Shown piece after piece: positions 7,640 through 16,587 of a stretch of 35,705 nucleotides of DNA. The number at the start of each line of letters is the position of its first letter. The first letter of the stretch is position 1. Under the pieces are notes generated by a model. That model made no database searches, was not told the origin of the DNA, and was given only the letters and a program-made list of their open reading frames with translations. The stretch comes from Pirellulales bacterium (GTDB lineage: Bacteria > Planctomycetota > Planctomycetia > Pirellulales > JAEUIK01), in contig JAIESQ010000128.1 in assembly GCA_019745975.1 (NCBI GenBank), positions 1-35,705 of the forward strand, in the 5' to 3' direction. Made by a program: the position numbers and the translations under genes.

Positions 7640-8380
7640 ATGAGCTCACGTCGATTCCGTTTCTCGGTTCGTTGCTTTTATGTCGCCGTCGCGCTCACCG
7701 CTTTCGCGACGTCGTTCGGGCAAGCCGAAGAGCCGCCGCGGCACTCGGCCGTCACACCAGCCCCGCGCCCGGGCGACTGGATGAAGCTGCACGAGAGCTT
7801 TAACGAGCGCGCCAAGCAAGGCGACGTTGAACTGGTCTTTCTGGGCGACTCAATCACACAAGGCTGGGCCGACAACGACACCTGGAAGAAATACTACGTC
7901 CGGCGTCACGCGGCGAATTTTGGTATCGGCGGCGACCGCACGCAGCACGTGCTGTGGCGCATCGAGCATGGCAATTTCGACGGCATCAAGCCCAAGCTCG
8001 TCGTGCTGATGATCGGCACCAACAACTCGAACGGTTCCGACAACACCGCCGAGGAAATCGCCGACGGCATCAAGGCGATCGTCGGCCAACTTCGCGAAAA
8101 ACTGCCCGACACCAAGGTGCTCCTCTTGGCGATTTTCCCACGCGGCGAGCAACCCAATCCGCAGCGCGAGAAGAACGCCAAGGCCAGCGAATTGGCCTCG
8201 AAGCTGGCCGACGGCAAGCACGTCTTCTATCTCGATATCGGCCCGAAGTTCCTGGCGGCCGACGGCTCGCTCTCCGCGGACATCATGCCCGATCACCTGC
8301 ACCTCAGCTCGCGCGGTTACGAGATTTGGGCGGAGGCGATCGAGCCGCAGGTGAAGAAGTTGCTGGGCGAGAACGAATAG
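7640..8380 (+). CDS. secreted SGNH/GDSL-type hydrolase
   Basis: ATG 7640 is chosen because AAGGGA precedes it and a signal peptide follows at once (basic SSRRFRFSVRC, then a hydrophobic stretch, cleavage near residue 27). The same frame is open further upstream but there overlaps the previous gene and the hairpin. The mature protein has the SGNH blocks: VFLGDSITQG (nucleophile Ser), GIGGDRTQHVLWR, IGTNNS (block III Asn), and DHLHLS near the end (catalytic Asp-x-x-His). It resembles the platelet-activating-factor acetylhydrolase-like lipase/esterase group common in Planctomycetes, which deacylates lipids or removes acetyl groups from polysaccharides. It is convergent with hicA, 10 bases away. 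Confidence 0.92.
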   Translation: MSSRRFRFSVRCFYVAVALTAFATSFGQAEEPPRHSAVTPAPRPGDWMKLHESFNERAKQGDVELVFLGDSITQGWADNDTWKKYYVRRHAANFGIGGDRTQHVLWRIEHGNFDGIKPKLVVLMIGTNNSNGSDNTAEEIADGIKAIVGQLREKLPDTKVLLLAIFPRGEQPNPQREKNAKASELASKLADGKHVFYLDIGPKFLAADGSLSADIMPDHLHLSSRGYEIWAEAIEPQVKKLLGENE

Positions 8381-8390
8381 CGACAGGATT

Positions 8391-8597
8391 CTAGAGGTCG
8401 CTGTCAATGAGTCCGGCGTCTTTCATGATTGCTTGCTGCGTGCCAGGTTTCAGATCCTTGTTTGCATGCACAGGAACGATGATTGTCTTCGGGGTGCCCG
8501 GTTTCTGATACGCGTGATGACTTCCCTTGACGCGTTTGCAAATCCATCCATAGCGCTCGAGGATCCGGCACATCCGTTTGCCAGAAACCGGCTTCAT
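8391..8597 (-). CDS. hicA: HicA-type toxin (YcfA-like mRNA interferase)
   Basis: The protein has 68 residues, the normal HicA size. The double-stranded-RNA-binding-like fold is recognised from KPVSGKRMCRILERYGW, the catalytic-His motif KGSHHAY near residues 24-30, and the IIVPVHANKDLKPGT stretch. HicA toxins cleave mRNA; the partner HicB neutralises them. The ATG overlaps the TGA of hicB by four bases (ATGA), giving translational coupling with antitoxin first. Confidence 0.93.
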   Translation of the reverse strand: MKPVSGKRMCRILERYGWICKRVKGSHHAYQKPGTPKTIIVPVHANKDLKPGTQQAIMKDAGLIDSDL

Positions 8598-8809
8598 AGC
8601 TCAATTTCCTGCAGTTCGGCGCCAGGCTCCGCGGCTTGTGCCTCGCTTGCCGCGCGGTCGGCAGTGACTTCCATCCACAGACCCGCCGCTTCGCGGATGT
8701 TCGCCAAGGCTTCCTCCAAGGTGTCGCCTTGCGAATAACAGCCAGGCAGCGCAGGTACGCTCACCGAGAATCCGTCCGCTTCAGGACGTACGAGCACTTT
8801 CAAGCGCAT
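8594..8809 (-). CDS. hicB: HicB-type antitoxin
   Basis: The protein has 71 residues from ATG 8809, chosen over the upstream in-frame TTG 8836 because CAGGAG lies six bases before it. The HicB partial RNase-H-like fold shows as LKVLVRPEADGFSVSVPALPGC, then SQGDTLEEALANIREA. No DNA-binding extension (HTH or ribbon-helix-helix) follows, only an acidic Glu/Ala tail, so autoregulation by this HicB alone is not obvious. It lies 23 bases after the nucleotidyltransferase gene, with which it may be co-transcribed. Confidence 0.9.
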   Translation of the reverse strand: MRLKVLVRPEADGFSVSVPALPGCYSQGDTLEEALANIREAAGLWMEVTADRAASEAQAAEPGAELQEIEL

Positions 8810-8832
8810 GGGTCGCTCCTGCAAATCAACAT

Positions 8833-9432
8833 TCAATCGTCGGGATGATCGAGCAGCTCCTGCAAGCGGGCGCCGAGCTCCCCAGGCAGCCGCGGTACCC
8901 AGCTCGCGTCGACAAGGCCCACTTCAATCAGATCGAGTACGTGTACCTGATCCTTGCGGCGGAACGACGTGAGTTTCATCCGCAGCAGGGCTGGCAGGTC
9001 GAGCACCCGGAACGTGGAGGTGGGTTTCACTTCATCAACGTCCGGCGCCAATTGCGTGCAGTCAGCACGAACGCGCTCATTGGCGAACAAGATATGCACG
9101 GCATCGCGAGCTTTGGCCTCGGGCCCGTCGAGAAACATGTCGATGCCCGACGAATGCCGATAGACGAAACCGGCTGCGGCCAAGGCCAACTTCGAGCGCT
9201 CGAAATCGCCGCGACGAATCAGCAGGTCAACGTCCTGCGTATTGCGAACGGCCGCCTCGTCGACCTCGCTAACCCAAGCGGCCACGGCATTGCCGCCAGC
9301 GACGGCATACGGGATACCCGCCGATTCCAGTGCTTGCGCGGCGCGGCGCAGGCGGTCGCGAACCTTCTCCACGGCGGTCACCATCCGTTCCCAGGCAGCC
9401 GATGAAACGACATGTGTATTCAAACGGAACAC
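8833..9432 (-). CDS. nucleotidyltransferase-fold protein (AbiEii/MNT-like)
   Basis: From GTG 9432 the protein has 199 residues. An in-frame TTG at 9480 would add 16 residues but begins two bases from the mature tRNA end, so I prefer the shorter form. The motif YAVAGGNAVAAW near residues 36-47 followed by TQDVDLLI matches the polymerase-beta-like GG...DxD core (metal-binding DVD). Later KLTSFRRKDQVHVLDLI resembles the region in AbiEii-type proteins that carries a conserved Lys and Asp. Family members are toxins, antitoxins or tRNA/nucleotide modifiers. No specific substrate can be assigned. It is placed between tRNA-Met and hicBA on one strand. Confidence 0.85.
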   Translation of the reverse strand: MFRLNTHVVSSAAWERMVTAVEKVRDRLRRAAQALESAGIPYAVAGGNAVAAWVSEVDEAAVRNTQDVDLLIRRGDFERSKLALAAAGFVYRHSSGIDMFLDGPEAKARDAVHILFANERVRADCTQLAPDVDEVKPTSTFRVLDLPALLRMKLTSFRRKDQVHVLDLIEVGLVDASWVPRLPGELGARLQELLDHPDD

Positions 9433-9481
9433 TCCCGAGTCAGTCGTCCGGCGAATTCGTCGGGGAATAGAAAGAACCAAC

Positions 9482-9554
9482 TACGCCCGGATGGATTCGA
9501 ACCAACAACCTGACAGGTTATGAGCCTGCTGCTCTACCGTTGAGCTACGGGCGC
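9482..9554 (-). tRNA. tRNA-Met (anticodon CAU), elongator-like
   Basis: Read on the minus strand, the 73 bases fold as a cloverleaf. The acceptor stem is GCGCCCG/CGGGCGU with a G1-U72 wobble. The D stem is GCUC/GAGC. The anticodon stem is GCAGG/CCUGU with loop CUCAUAA. The variable loop has six bases. The T arm has loop UUCGAAU and one U-U mismatch in the stem. The discriminator is A and no CCA is encoded. The initiator hallmarks (unpaired 1-72, three G-C pairs next to the anticodon loop) are absent, so it is elongator Met. A lysidine-modified Ile tRNA is the alternative. Confidence 0.93.
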
Positions 9555-9666
9555 GTAAGTCTTGGCGATCGCGAAGCAAGAGGTACTGCGGTCGCCGCGA
9601 ACCTTACTATAACGCGCGACCGCGAGGCTGTCGGCCGTCGCACGATCGATCCCGCGGCAAAGGCGA

Positions 9667-9861
9667 CTACGATTCGTCGAGCTCGCCGTGCCCGTCGCCA
9701 CGCGATTCCTCGCCGTCGTTCGACGACGCCACGTGCGGAACCGAGTGTTTTTCGCCCAGCCAGCGCCCCAAATCAATCTGCTGGCAGCGTGCGCTACAAA
9801 ACGGCGGCGCGGGCGTAGCCTTGATATCAACCGGCCCGCCGCACATCGGGCAGCGCGGCAA
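9667..9861 (-). CDS. yacG: YacG-family zinc-binding protein (DNA gyrase inhibitor type)
   Basis: Start TTG 9861 gives 64 residues, the usual YacG length, and follows AGGAG with seven bases of spacing. The frame is open further upstream but that part is Arg/Ala repetitive. The zinc site is C4-P-M-C7 ... C22-S-A-R-C26, followed by the family hallmark QIDLGRWL. E. coli YacG binds GyrB and inhibits gyrase; whether this protein does so is inferred from family only. The tail is acidic and His/Gly-rich. It follows the FmdB-like gene by about 90 bases on the same strand. Confidence 0.88.
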   Translation of the reverse strand: MPRCPMCGGPVDIKATPAPPFCSARCQQIDLGRWLGEKHSVPHVASSNDGEESRGDGHGELDES

Positions 9862-9952
9862 TTTCGTTCTCCTGCCCGACGAATCCACGCCTGGCGCCTC
9901 CGCGACTTGCTGGCCAACCGCCGAGTACGTAAGTGGCTCGGCGGCAAGGATT

Positions 9953-10282
9953 CTAATCGCCCTTCGACGAACCCTTCTTGCCGCCCGAACTCTTCTCGCC
10001 GCCAGCGCTCTTCTCGCTCTTCGAGGTTTTTTCACCGCCACTGCCGCCCTTGTCGCTACTGGCCGGCTTGTCCGCCTCGGCCCGCTTCTTGTACGAGTCG
10101 CTACGATAGTCGGTGGTGTAAAAACCCGAGCCCTTGAAGACGATCGCGGCGCCGGGCCCGATCAGGCGCCGCAGCTTCTTCTTCTTGCACTCGGGGCACT
10201 TTTTCTCGGGATCGGCCGTGATCGACTGGAACAACTCGAACTTGTGTCCGCAGGCGTCACATTCGTAGTCGTAGGTGGGCAT
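9953..10282 (-). CDS. FmdB-family zinc ribbon protein
   Basis: The protein has 109 residues. It begins MPTYDYECDACGHKFE and continues with KKCPECKKKKLRRLIG, giving a CxxC...CxxC zinc ribbon in the first 40 residues. An aromatic segment (GSGFYTTDYRSDSY) follows. The last 45 residues are a Lys/Ser/Gly-rich low-complexity tail, probably disordered and perhaps nucleic-acid binding. FmdB-type proteins are named from a formamidase-operon regulator, but their general function is unsettled. It lies 61 bases after grpE, so it may belong to the chaperone transcription unit. Confidence 0.9.
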   Translation of the reverse strand: MPTYDYECDACGHKFELFQSITADPEKKCPECKKKKLRRLIGPGAAIVFKGSGFYTTDYRSDSYKKRAEADKPASSDKGGSGGEKTSKSEKSAGGEKSSGGKKGSSKGD

Positions 10283-10343
10283 ACGCGGCCAGGCTCCTCA
10301 ATGTTCCGATGCACGTTCCAGCGAGATTGCGCGACCTACTGGC

Positions 10344-10880
10344 TTACTCGGGCGCCTTAGAAACGATCGCGTGCGACGGTCGAATCACGCGGTCGTGCAA
10401 CTGGTAACCATCCTGCGCGACGAGCAGCACCGTGCCCGGCGGCACATCGGCGCTGGGCTGCTGTGCGATCGCCTGGTGCAAATGCGGATCGAACGGCTTG
10501 TTCAGCGCCTCGATACGCTTGCAGCCATGCCGGGCCAAAACGTCATCGAGCTGCCGGGCGACCATTTTGAAGCCTTCGAGCAAGCCGGCCCCTTCGGGAC
10601 TTTTCTCGGCGGCCGCGATCGCCCGCTGCACGTTATCGATCACGCTCAGCAGTTCGACCAGCAGCGGCTGGGCCGCGAAGCGGCGCTCGTCCTCGATCTC
10701 GCGCTGCACGCGCTTGCGATAGTTGTCCAGTTCGGCGCGGGCGCGCAGGGCGCGATCGTTGGCTTCGGCAACCTGAACCTGCAAGTCGATGTCGTCTGAT
10801 GGTTCGTTGGTCGCTGGTGCCGCGTCGCCTGGCGCTGCGTCGCTAGCTGCTGTGCGATCGTGCGCTTCGGATGAGGTCAC
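10344..10880 (-). CDS. grpE: GrpE nucleotide exchange factor
   Basis: The protein has 178 residues from GTG 10880, three bases after the dnaJ stop. An acidic disordered N-terminus is followed by a long coiled coil (ALRARAELDNYRKRVQRE...) and the C-terminal beta domain with the family signature around NPFDP-like NKPFDPHLHQAI, then VLLVAQDGYQLHDRVIRPSHAIVSK. GrpE drives ADP release from DnaK. No dnaK is in this window, so its partner is encoded elsewhere. Confidence 0.95.
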   Translation of the reverse strand: MTSSEAHDRTAASDAAPGDAAPATNEPSDDIDLQVQVAEANDRALRARAELDNYRKRVQREIEDERRFAAQPLLVELLSVIDNVQRAIAAAEKSPEGAGLLEGFKMVARQLDDVLARHGCKRIEALNKPFDPHLHQAIAQQPSADVPPGTVLLVAQDGYQLHDRVIRPSHAIVSKAPE

Positions 10881-10883
10881 GTG

Positions 10884-12032
10884 TCAATCCTCCGTCGTTT
10901 CGGCTTCATCAGCGGCGCTGAAATAGTCGCGTAGCCGCTCCAGAAAGCTCTTGCGATGCGGCGATACGTTGGCGTGCTCCTCGTCGGCCAGCTCGCGCAA
11001 CAGCTCCTCCTGACGCGGGGTGACGCGCTTGGGCACTTCCAACTGCACTTGTACCAGCAGGTCGCCCACGCCGCGATGATGGGGATCGGGCATGCCCCGG
11101 CCGCGGAGCTTGAATACTTCGCCCGGCTGCGTCCCCGGCGGGATAGTCAACTCCTCACGACCGTCGAGCGTGGGCACTTCGATCTGCGCACCCAGCGCGG
11201 CTTGCGGATAGCTCAGCGGCACCCGCACGATCAAGTGCTGCCCTTCGCGTTGGAATAGCGAATGTTCGCGGACGCCGATGATGCAGTAGCAATCGCCGCG
11301 CGGCCCGCCGGTGGGGCTGGGTTCCCCCTCGCCATCGAGCCGCAGCCGCGTGTCGTTGTCGACCCCCGCCGGAATCCGCACTTCGCGGCGCACCCGCTGC
11401 AAGCGGTAGCCGACTCCTTCGCACTCTGGGCACGGATGTTTGATCACGCTGCCGGCGCCCTGGCAGGCGGGGCAAGTCGTCTGCATGCGGAAGACGCCGC
11501 TCGCCTGCACTACTTGCCCGCGGCCGCCGCAATACCGGCACGTCTCGGGTTTGTGCCCCTTGGCGGCGCCGGTGGCCTTGCATGCCTCGCACTTTTCGTG
11601 GCGCTCGAACTCGATGGTCTTGGTCGCGCCCCGCGCGGCTTCCAGCAGCTCGAGCATGATGTGGCAACGCACGTCGCCGCCACGGCGCTGGCGGCTGCCG
11701 CGGCGCCCGCCGCCGAACAGATCGCCGAACATGCTGTCGCCGAAGATATCGCCAAAGGCGGCGAAGATGTCGTTGACATCGCCAAAGTGCGGACCAGCGC
11801 CGCCATCGATCCCCGCCTGCCCGTAGCGATCGTAGCGGGAGCGCTTCTCCGAGTCGTGCAGGACTTCGAATGCCTCGGCTGCCTCTTTGAAGCGAATCAC
11901 GGCCTCTTCATCGCCGGGATTGCGGTCGGGATGGTACTGGAGGGCGAGCCGGCGGTAGGCCTCGGCGATGACCTTCTGATCGGCCGAACGCTCGACGCCC
12001 AAGACTTCATAGTAATCGCGTTTGGACGCCAT
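10884..12032 (-). CDS. dnaJ: DnaJ co-chaperone
   Basis: The protein has 382 residues from the ATG at 12032, which gives the family N-terminus MASKRDYYEVLGV. An in-frame ATG three codons upstream at 12041 is possible, and neither has a clear ribosome binding site. Domains in order: J domain with the catalytic HPD (YHPDRNPGD, residues 31-39); Gly/Phe-rich linker to about residue 110 (FGDIFGDSMFGDLFGGG); four zinc-finger repeats CEACKATG, CRYCGGRG, CPACQGAG and CPECEGVG near residues 147-206; and two C-terminal substrate-binding domains. It is a type I DnaJ that loads clients onto DnaK and stimulates its ATPase. It is immediately upstream of grpE. Confidence 0.96.
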   Translation of the reverse strand: MASKRDYYEVLGVERSADQKVIAEAYRRLALQYHPDRNPGDEEAVIRFKEAAEAFEVLHDSEKRSRYDRYGQAGIDGGAGPHFGDVNDIFAAFGDIFGDSMFGDLFGGGRRGSRQRRGGDVRCHIMLELLEAARGATKTIEFERHEKCEACKATGAAKGHKPETCRYCGGRGQVVQASGVFRMQTTCPACQGAGSVIKHPCPECEGVGYRLQRVRREVRIPAGVDNDTRLRLDGEGEPSPTGGPRGDCYCIIGVREHSLFQREGQHLIVRVPLSYPQAALGAQIEVPTLDGREELTIPPGTQPGEVFKLRGRGMPDPHHRGVGDLLVQVQLEVPKRVTPRQEELLRELADEEHANVSPHRKSFLERLRDYFSAADEAETTED

Positions 12033-12205
12033 AGTGGGCATGGAAAGAGCCGAACTCTCAAATGGTTCGCCCAGGAATTATAGGTCTGTCAGCGCGTGGC
12101 GTTGAGGGGAGTTTTTCCAGCGGCGAGCGAGCGAGTCCGTTTACCGTGGGGTGAATTGTGCTTGTTCGTCGACGGTGCTGTCCTCACGTGGACCGATTGG
12201 CGCCG

Positions 12206-12245
12206 AAAAACGGGGCCATCCTCCAGTCGGCTGAAAGATGACCCC
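12206..12245 (-). terminator. Rho-independent terminator after groEL copy 1
   Basis: On the minus strand GGGGTCATC pairs with GATGGCCCC (nine pairs, one U-G) around a 16-base loop that can itself form CAG/CTG pairs. It is followed by GTTTTT. It lies 50 bases past the groEL stop and separates the chaperonin genes from dnaJ-grpE. No gene is visible in the remainder of 12042-12292. Confidence 0.7.
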
Positions 12246-12292
12246 GCAAGTTCAAACTGCCGCCCCCTGCCAGGGCCGCCAACAGCCGCCAG

Positions 12293-13909
12293 CTAGCGGA
12301 CGCTCCCCTCGATCTTCTTGCCTTTGGCCTCTTTGTCGATGTTCGTGACCAGGGCTTCGGTGGTAAGCATCAAGCCGGCGATGCTGGCCGCGTTGGCCAG
12401 GGCACTGCGCACGACCTTCAAGGGATCGATGATGCCCGCCTTGAGCATGTCGACGTACTCACCCTTGTAAGCGTCGTAGCCGACATTGCCCGACTTCTGG
12501 CTCACCTCGTCAGCGACGACCGAGCCGTCGATGCCGCAGTTGTCGGCGATCTGTCGCAACGGCCAGTCCAGGCAGCCCAGCACGATGTCGGCGCCGATCC
12601 GCTCGTCGCCACGGCACGAGCTGCGGGCTTTTTCGACCGCCTCGTGGCAGCGCAACAGGGCCACGCCACCGCCAGGCAGAATCCCCTCTTCGACCGCTGC
12701 CCGCGTGGCGTGCAGGGCGTCTTCGACGCGCGCCTTCTTCTGCTTCATGTCGGCTTCGCTATTGGCGCCGACCGAAATGATCGCCACGCCACCGGTGAGC
12801 TTGGCCAACCGCTCCTGGAACTTCTCGCGGTCGTACTCGCTCTCCGTGGCTTCGATCTGATTGCGAATCTGTTGAATCCGCGCCTGGATGTCGCTCTGCT
12901 TGCCGGCGCCTTGGATAATCGTGGTGTCGTTCTTGTCGACCTTGACCTGCTTGGCGCGCCCCAGGTGCGAGAGCGTCAGGTTCTCGAGCTGGATGCCCAG
13001 GTCTTCGCTGATCAGCGTGCCGCCGGTGAGCACGGCGATATCGCCGAGCATGGCCTTGCGGCGATCGCCGAAACCAGGCGCCTTGACCGCGCAGATATTC
13101 AGCACGCCGCGCAGCTTGTTAACCACCAGCGTGGTGAGGGCCTCGCCTTCGATGTCTTCGGCGATGATCAACAGCGGCCGGCCCGTCTGGCTCACCTGCT
13201 CGAGAATCGGGATCAAGTCGCGCAGGCCGCTGATCTTCTTCTCGTGAATCAGCAGGAAGCAATCCTCGAGCACGCACTCCATCGTGGCCGGGTGATTGAT
13301 GAAGTAGGGGGAAATGTAGCCCTTGTCGAACTGCATCCCCTCGACCAGCTCGAGCGTGGTATCGGTTGCTTTACCTTCCTCGACCGTGATCACGCCGTCT
13401 TTGCCGACGCGCTCGACGGCATCGGCCAACAGGTCGCCGATCGTGCGGTCGTTGTTGGCACTGATCGCGCCGATCTGGGCGATCTCTTCCTTGCTGGTGA
13501 CCGGCTTGGCCATGCCGCGCAAGTGCTCGATCGCCGCGTCGACCGCCTTGTCAATCCCCCGGCGAACCGCCATCGGATTGCTGCCGGCGGCGATCAGGCG
13601 CGCCCCTTCCTTGAAGATCGCGCGGGCCAGCACGGTGGCCGTCGTGGTGCCGTCGCCAGCGACGTCCGACGTCTTCGAGGCGACTTCGTTCACCAGCTTG
13701 GCCCCCATGTTCTCGAAGGGGTCTTCAAGCTCGACTTCCTTGCTGACGGTGACGCCGTCCTTGGTAACGGTCGGGCCGCCGAACGACTTGTCGATGATCA
13801 CATTGTGCCCCGTTGGGCCCATCGTGATCGCCACGGCGTTGGCCAACTTGTCCACTCCCCGCAGCATCTTGGCGCGGGCCTGATCTTCGAACAGCAATTG
13901 CTTGGGCAC
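12293..13909 (-). CDS. groEL: chaperonin GroEL, copy without Gly-Gly-Met tail
   Basis: The protein has 538 residues from GTG 13909, chosen because AAGGAG lies nine bases upstream and the product starts [17 protein letters not shown], matching GroEL N-termini. Landmarks are [33 protein letters not shown] (ATPase core), [35 protein letters not shown], and [13 protein letters not shown]. It ends [16 protein letters not shown] without the Gly-Gly-Met repeat tail that lines the central cavity in housekeeping GroEL. It is therefore a divergent second copy, perhaps with special clients or regulation. It lies downstream of groES by 131 bases that contain a dispersed GC-rich repeat. Confidence 0.96.
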   Translation of the reverse strand: MPKQLLFEDQARAKMLRGVDKLANAVAITMGPTGHNVIIDKSFGGPTVTKDGVTVSKEVELEDPFENMGAKLVNEVASKTSDVAGDGTTTATVLARAIFKEGARLIAAGSNPMAVRRGIDKAVDAAIEHLRGMAKPVTSKEEIAQIGAISANNDRTIGDLLADAVERVGKDGVITVEEGKATDTTLELVEGMQFDKGYISPYFINHPATMECVLEDCFLLIHEKKISGLRDLIPILEQVSQTGRPLLIIAEDIEGEALTTLVVNKLRGVLNICAVKAPGFGDRRKAMLGDIAVLTGGTLISEDLGIQLENLTLSHLGRAKQVKVDKNDTTIIQGAGKQSDIQARIQQIRNQIEATESEYDREKFQERLAKLTGGVAIISVGANSEADMKQKKARVEDALHATRAAVEEGILPGGGVALLRCHEAVEKARSSCRGDERIGADIVLGCLDWPLRQIADNCGIDGSVVADEVSQKSGNVGYDAYKGEYVDMLKAGIIDPLKVVRSALANAASIAGLMLTTEALVTNIDKEAKGKKIEGSVR

Positions 13910-13940
13910 GGCGTTGCGCTCCTTGGTTGGTTTTTCTGCA

Positions 13941-13983
13941 TTCCCCCCGCTCCCTTGGCGGGAGAGGGGTTGGGGGTGAGGGG
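13941..13983. repeat. dispersed GC-rich intergenic repeat
   Basis: The segment contains GGGAGAGGGGTTGGGGGTGA, a sequence I recognise as a common intergenic repeat in many high-GC genomes, preceded by CCGCTCCCTTGGCGGGAG, a small inverted repeat. It sits in the groES-groEL gap on the untranslated leader of the second groEL. Its role is unknown; it could form a structured leader. Confidence 0.5.
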
Positions 13984-14039
13984 GCAAGCGTCCGGGACGA
14001 TTTGGGTCACCTTGGCCGCTTGCACCCCAGTGTTTATGA

Positions 14040-14342
14040 CTAGCTGAGGACCTTGGCCAGGATGTCGCTCTCGCGAAGGATCTTCACGTCGCGCCCGTCG
14101 ACTTCGATATCGGTGCCGGCGTACTTGCCGAAAATCACCTCATCTCCGATCGCCACCGATAGCTCGCCGCGATCGCCGCTGTCGAGCACCTTGCCCGGCC
14201 CGACCGACAACACGGTGCCGCGCTGGGGGCGCTCCTTGGCGGTGTCCGGCAGCACGATGCCGCCGGCGGTCATCTCTTCGGCCTCGAGCGGTTCGACGAC
14301 AACGCGATCATCGAGCGGACGCAGCTTCAAGTCTTTGGCCAT
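14040..14342 (-). CDS. groES: co-chaperonin GroES
   Basis: The protein has 100 residues. It shows the Cpn10 beta-barrel pattern: [37 protein letters not shown] (mobile loop around residues 20-33), then VGPGKVLD, and [30 protein letters not shown]. It caps GroEL rings. It sits between two groEL genes, 78 bases after the upstream one. Confidence 0.97.
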   Translation of the reverse strand: MAKDLKLRPLDDRVVVEPLEAEEMTAGGIVLPDTAKERPQRGTVLSVGPGKVLDSGDRGELSVAIGDEVIFGKYAGTDIEVDGRDVKILRESDILAKVLS

Positions 14343-14420
14343 GATTCGTATTCCTGTTGGATTGTTTGTTTCGGGTAAGTGATCGATTGCCAGGCGGTCG
14401 GGTAATTTGGCTGGCGCGGC

Positions 14421-16115
14421 TTACATCATGCCGCCCATGCCACCCATTCCGCCCATGCCCATGCCGCCCATGCCACCCATTCCGCCCATGCCGTGGTCGT
14501 CGTGGTGATGGCCGCCGCCGGCGTCCTCTTCTTCCTTGGGGATTTCCGTGACCAGCGCCTCGGTCGTCAGCAGCAGGCCGGCAACACTCGCGGCGTTCTG
14601 CAGGGCGACGCGCACGACCTTGGCCGGGTCGATGATGCCAGCCTGCACCAGATCGGTGTACTGATCCTTATCAGCGTCGTATCCCTCGGTCTTCCCCTTG
14701 AGGTGACGCACGCGATTGACCACCACGGCCCCGTCATGCCCGGCGTTCTCGGCAATGTATCGCAGCGGCATGTCGAGTACGTGACGAAGGATGCTGACGC
14801 CGAACTTCTCGTCGCCGACCGGCTCGACCTTTTCGAGGGCCTTTTCGCAACGGATGAGCGCCACACCACCGCCAGGGACGACCCCCTCTTCGAGCGCCGC
14901 TTGGGTGGCGGCCTTGGCGTCTTCGATGAGCGCCTTGCGCTCCTTCATTTCGGTTTCAGTCGCGGCCCCGACCGAAATCTGGGCCACGCCGCCGGCAAGC
15001 TTTGCCAGTCGCTCTTGCAGCTTCTCGCGGTCGTATTCGCTGTCGGTGACCTCGATCTCCTGGCGGATCTGCTCGGCGCGGCCGTCGATATCAACCTTCT
15101 TGCCCGCGCCGCCAACGACCGTGGTGTTCTCGGCGCTTACGACAATCCGCTTCGCCGAGCCCAAGTCGGACAACTTGACCGACTCGAGCTGGATGCCCAG
15201 GTCCTTGAAAACCGCCGTGCCGGAGGTGAGCACGGCAAGGTCTCCCAGCATCGCCTTGCGGCGATCGCCGTAGCCCGGCGCCTTGACCGCGCAGACGCTG
15301 AGGATGCCGCGCATCTTGTTGACTACCAGCGTGGCCAGTGCCTCGCCTTCGACATCCTCGGCGATGATCAGCAGCGGCTTTTTCGCCCGGCTGACCGCTT
15401 CCAACAGCGGCACCAGGTGCTTGGCGTTGGAGATCTTTTCCTCGTAGATGAGGATCAGGCAGTTCTCGAGCTCGACCGTTTGATCGTCCTGATCGGTGAC
15501 GAAGTGCGGCGACAAGTAGCCGCGATCGAACTGCATCCCCTCGACCACTTCAACCGTGGTCTCGGTTTGGCGGCCTTCTTCAACCGTGATCACGCCATCT
15601 TTGCCGACCTTGAAGAAGGCGTCGGCCAGCACGGCGCCAATCGTGGGATCGTTATTGCCCGCGATCGTGGCGACTTGGGTGATTTCGCGCTTGTTCTTGT
15701 CGTTGATCTTGGTGGCCAGCTTGCCGATCGCTTCGACAACCGCGTCGACCCCCTTGAGGATGCCGCGCTGCAAGGCCATGGGGTCGGCCCCGGCGGCGAT
15801 CATCCGCAACCCTTCGCGGTAGATGGCGTCGGCCAGCACAGTCGCAGTCGTGGTGCCGTCGCCGGCGACGTCGTTCGTCTTGCTGGCGGCTTCCTTGACC
15901 AACTGGGCGCCCAGGTTCTCGTTCGGATCTTCCAGGTCGATGTCTTCGGCGACCGTCACGCCGTCTTTGGTGACCTTGGGGGAGCCCCAACCCTTGTCGA
16001 GCACCGCGTTGCGGCCACGGGGACCGAGCGTGCTGCGGACCGCGCGAGCCAGCTTGGCGACGCCAGCCGCCAACGGCCGCCGCGCCTCGTCGTCGAAGAC
16101 AATCTGCTTAGCCAC
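14421..16115 (-). CDS. groEL: chaperonin GroEL, housekeeping-type copy with Gly-Gly-Met tail
   Basis: The protein has 564 residues from GTG 16115, preceded by AGGAG and giving [18 protein letters not shown]. The frame is open 28 codons further upstream but without GroEL similarity. It has all family landmarks, including [49 protein letters not shown], and [15 protein letters not shown]. The C-terminus is acidic, then His-rich ([10 protein letters not shown]), and then a run of GGM repeats. It is the first gene of the chaperonin group. No CIRCE inverted repeat (TTAGCACTC-N9-GAGTGCTAA) was found upstream. Confidence 0.97.
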   Translation of the reverse strand: MAKQIVFDDEARRPLAAGVAKLARAVRSTLGPRGRNAVLDKGWGSPKVTKDGVTVAEDIDLEDPNENLGAQLVKEAASKTNDVAGDGTTTATVLADAIYREGLRMIAAGADPMALQRGILKGVDAVVEAIGKLATKINDKNKREITQVATIAGNNDPTIGAVLADAFFKVGKDGVITVEEGRQTETTVEVVEGMQFDRGYLSPHFVTDQDDQTVELENCLILIYEEKISNAKHLVPLLEAVSRAKKPLLIIAEDVEGEALATLVVNKMRGILSVCAVKAPGYGDRRKAMLGDLAVLTSGTAVFKDLGIQLESVKLSDLGSAKRIVVSAENTTVVGGAGKKVDIDGRAEQIRQEIEVTDSEYDREKLQERLAKLAGGVAQISVGAATETEMKERKALIEDAKAATQAALEEGVVPGGGVALIRCEKALEKVEPVGDEKFGVSILRHVLDMPLRYIAENAGHDGAVVVNRVRHLKGKTEGYDADKDQYTDLVQAGIIDPAKVVRVALQNAASVAGLLLTTEALVTEIPKEEEDAGGGHHHDDHGMGGMGGMGGMGMGGMGGMGGMM

Positions 16116-16480
16116 GTGGAGTTCTCCTATCGATGAAACGTGAGCGAGGTGGGTTGAGCGGTTTTGGCCTGTCGCGCCGCGGGCCGACCGGTATGTCACA
16201 TCAGGGCAGGTTCGTCCGCTGAACGTCTTTGCGTCGGCCAGCCGAACTGCGAAGGCCGCCAGGCGCGCCGCGCCTCATTTGGCAGCCGCGAAGCATAACG
16301 TGCGGGTCTTAGAAGCAAGGCCTGTGCCAGGGGAGCACGTTCGCGCGCAACGTGCCACCGGGTGGGAATTTGCGCTGGAAACAGGCTCCCGCGTCGTATT
16401 GTACGCCGAGAAAAGTCGGCCGCCGCGGCGTGTCATTTTGGCAGGCCGCTGGCGAGGCCCCGTCGTTCGGCCGGAGAACT
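16116..16480. other. intergenic region upstream of groEL, no gene seen
   Basis: These 365 bases, together with the repeat that follows, separate groEL from the M42 peptidase gene on the same strand. They must hold the chaperonin promoter, but I could not recognise a sigma-70, sigma-32 or CIRCE signal. A 68-codon plus-strand frame at 16279-16485 has no ribosome binding site or recognisable motif and I do not call it. Confidence 0.5.
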
Positions 16481-16565
16481 GTTAGCCGCAGGACTTGTCC
16501 CGCGCGCTAGCTGTCTCGGTGCCAACTCGAACGAGCTAGCGCGCGGAGTAAACTCCGCGGCTAAC
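16481..16565. repeat. palindromic dispersed repeat, family 1 copy A
   Basis: The 85-base element starts GTTAGCCGC and ends GCGGCTAAC. Inside it, CGCGCGCTAGC and GCTAGCGCGCGG form a second nested inverted pair. A closely related 95-base copy lies at 17796-17890. The two flank the M42 peptidase gene. This is REP/BIME-like structure with no coding capacity. Confidence 0.8.
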
Positions 16566-16587
16566 GAGATCCAAACAATGGATTGCG

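Noticed and set aside
9862-10041. Upstream extension of the yacG frame
   Set aside because: Arg/Ala low-complexity sequence; TTG 9861 has AGGAG and gives the normal family length.
14493-16136. 547-codon plus-strand open frame opposite groEL, and 12644-14047 opposite the second groEL
   Set aside because: Antisense shadows of GroEL genes, rich in Asp/Leu/Gln without domains or ribosome binding sites.
16116-16280. CIRCE or heat-shock promoter upstream of groEL
   Set aside because: Looked for TTAGCACTC-N9-GAGTGCTAA and sigma-32-like boxes; none found.
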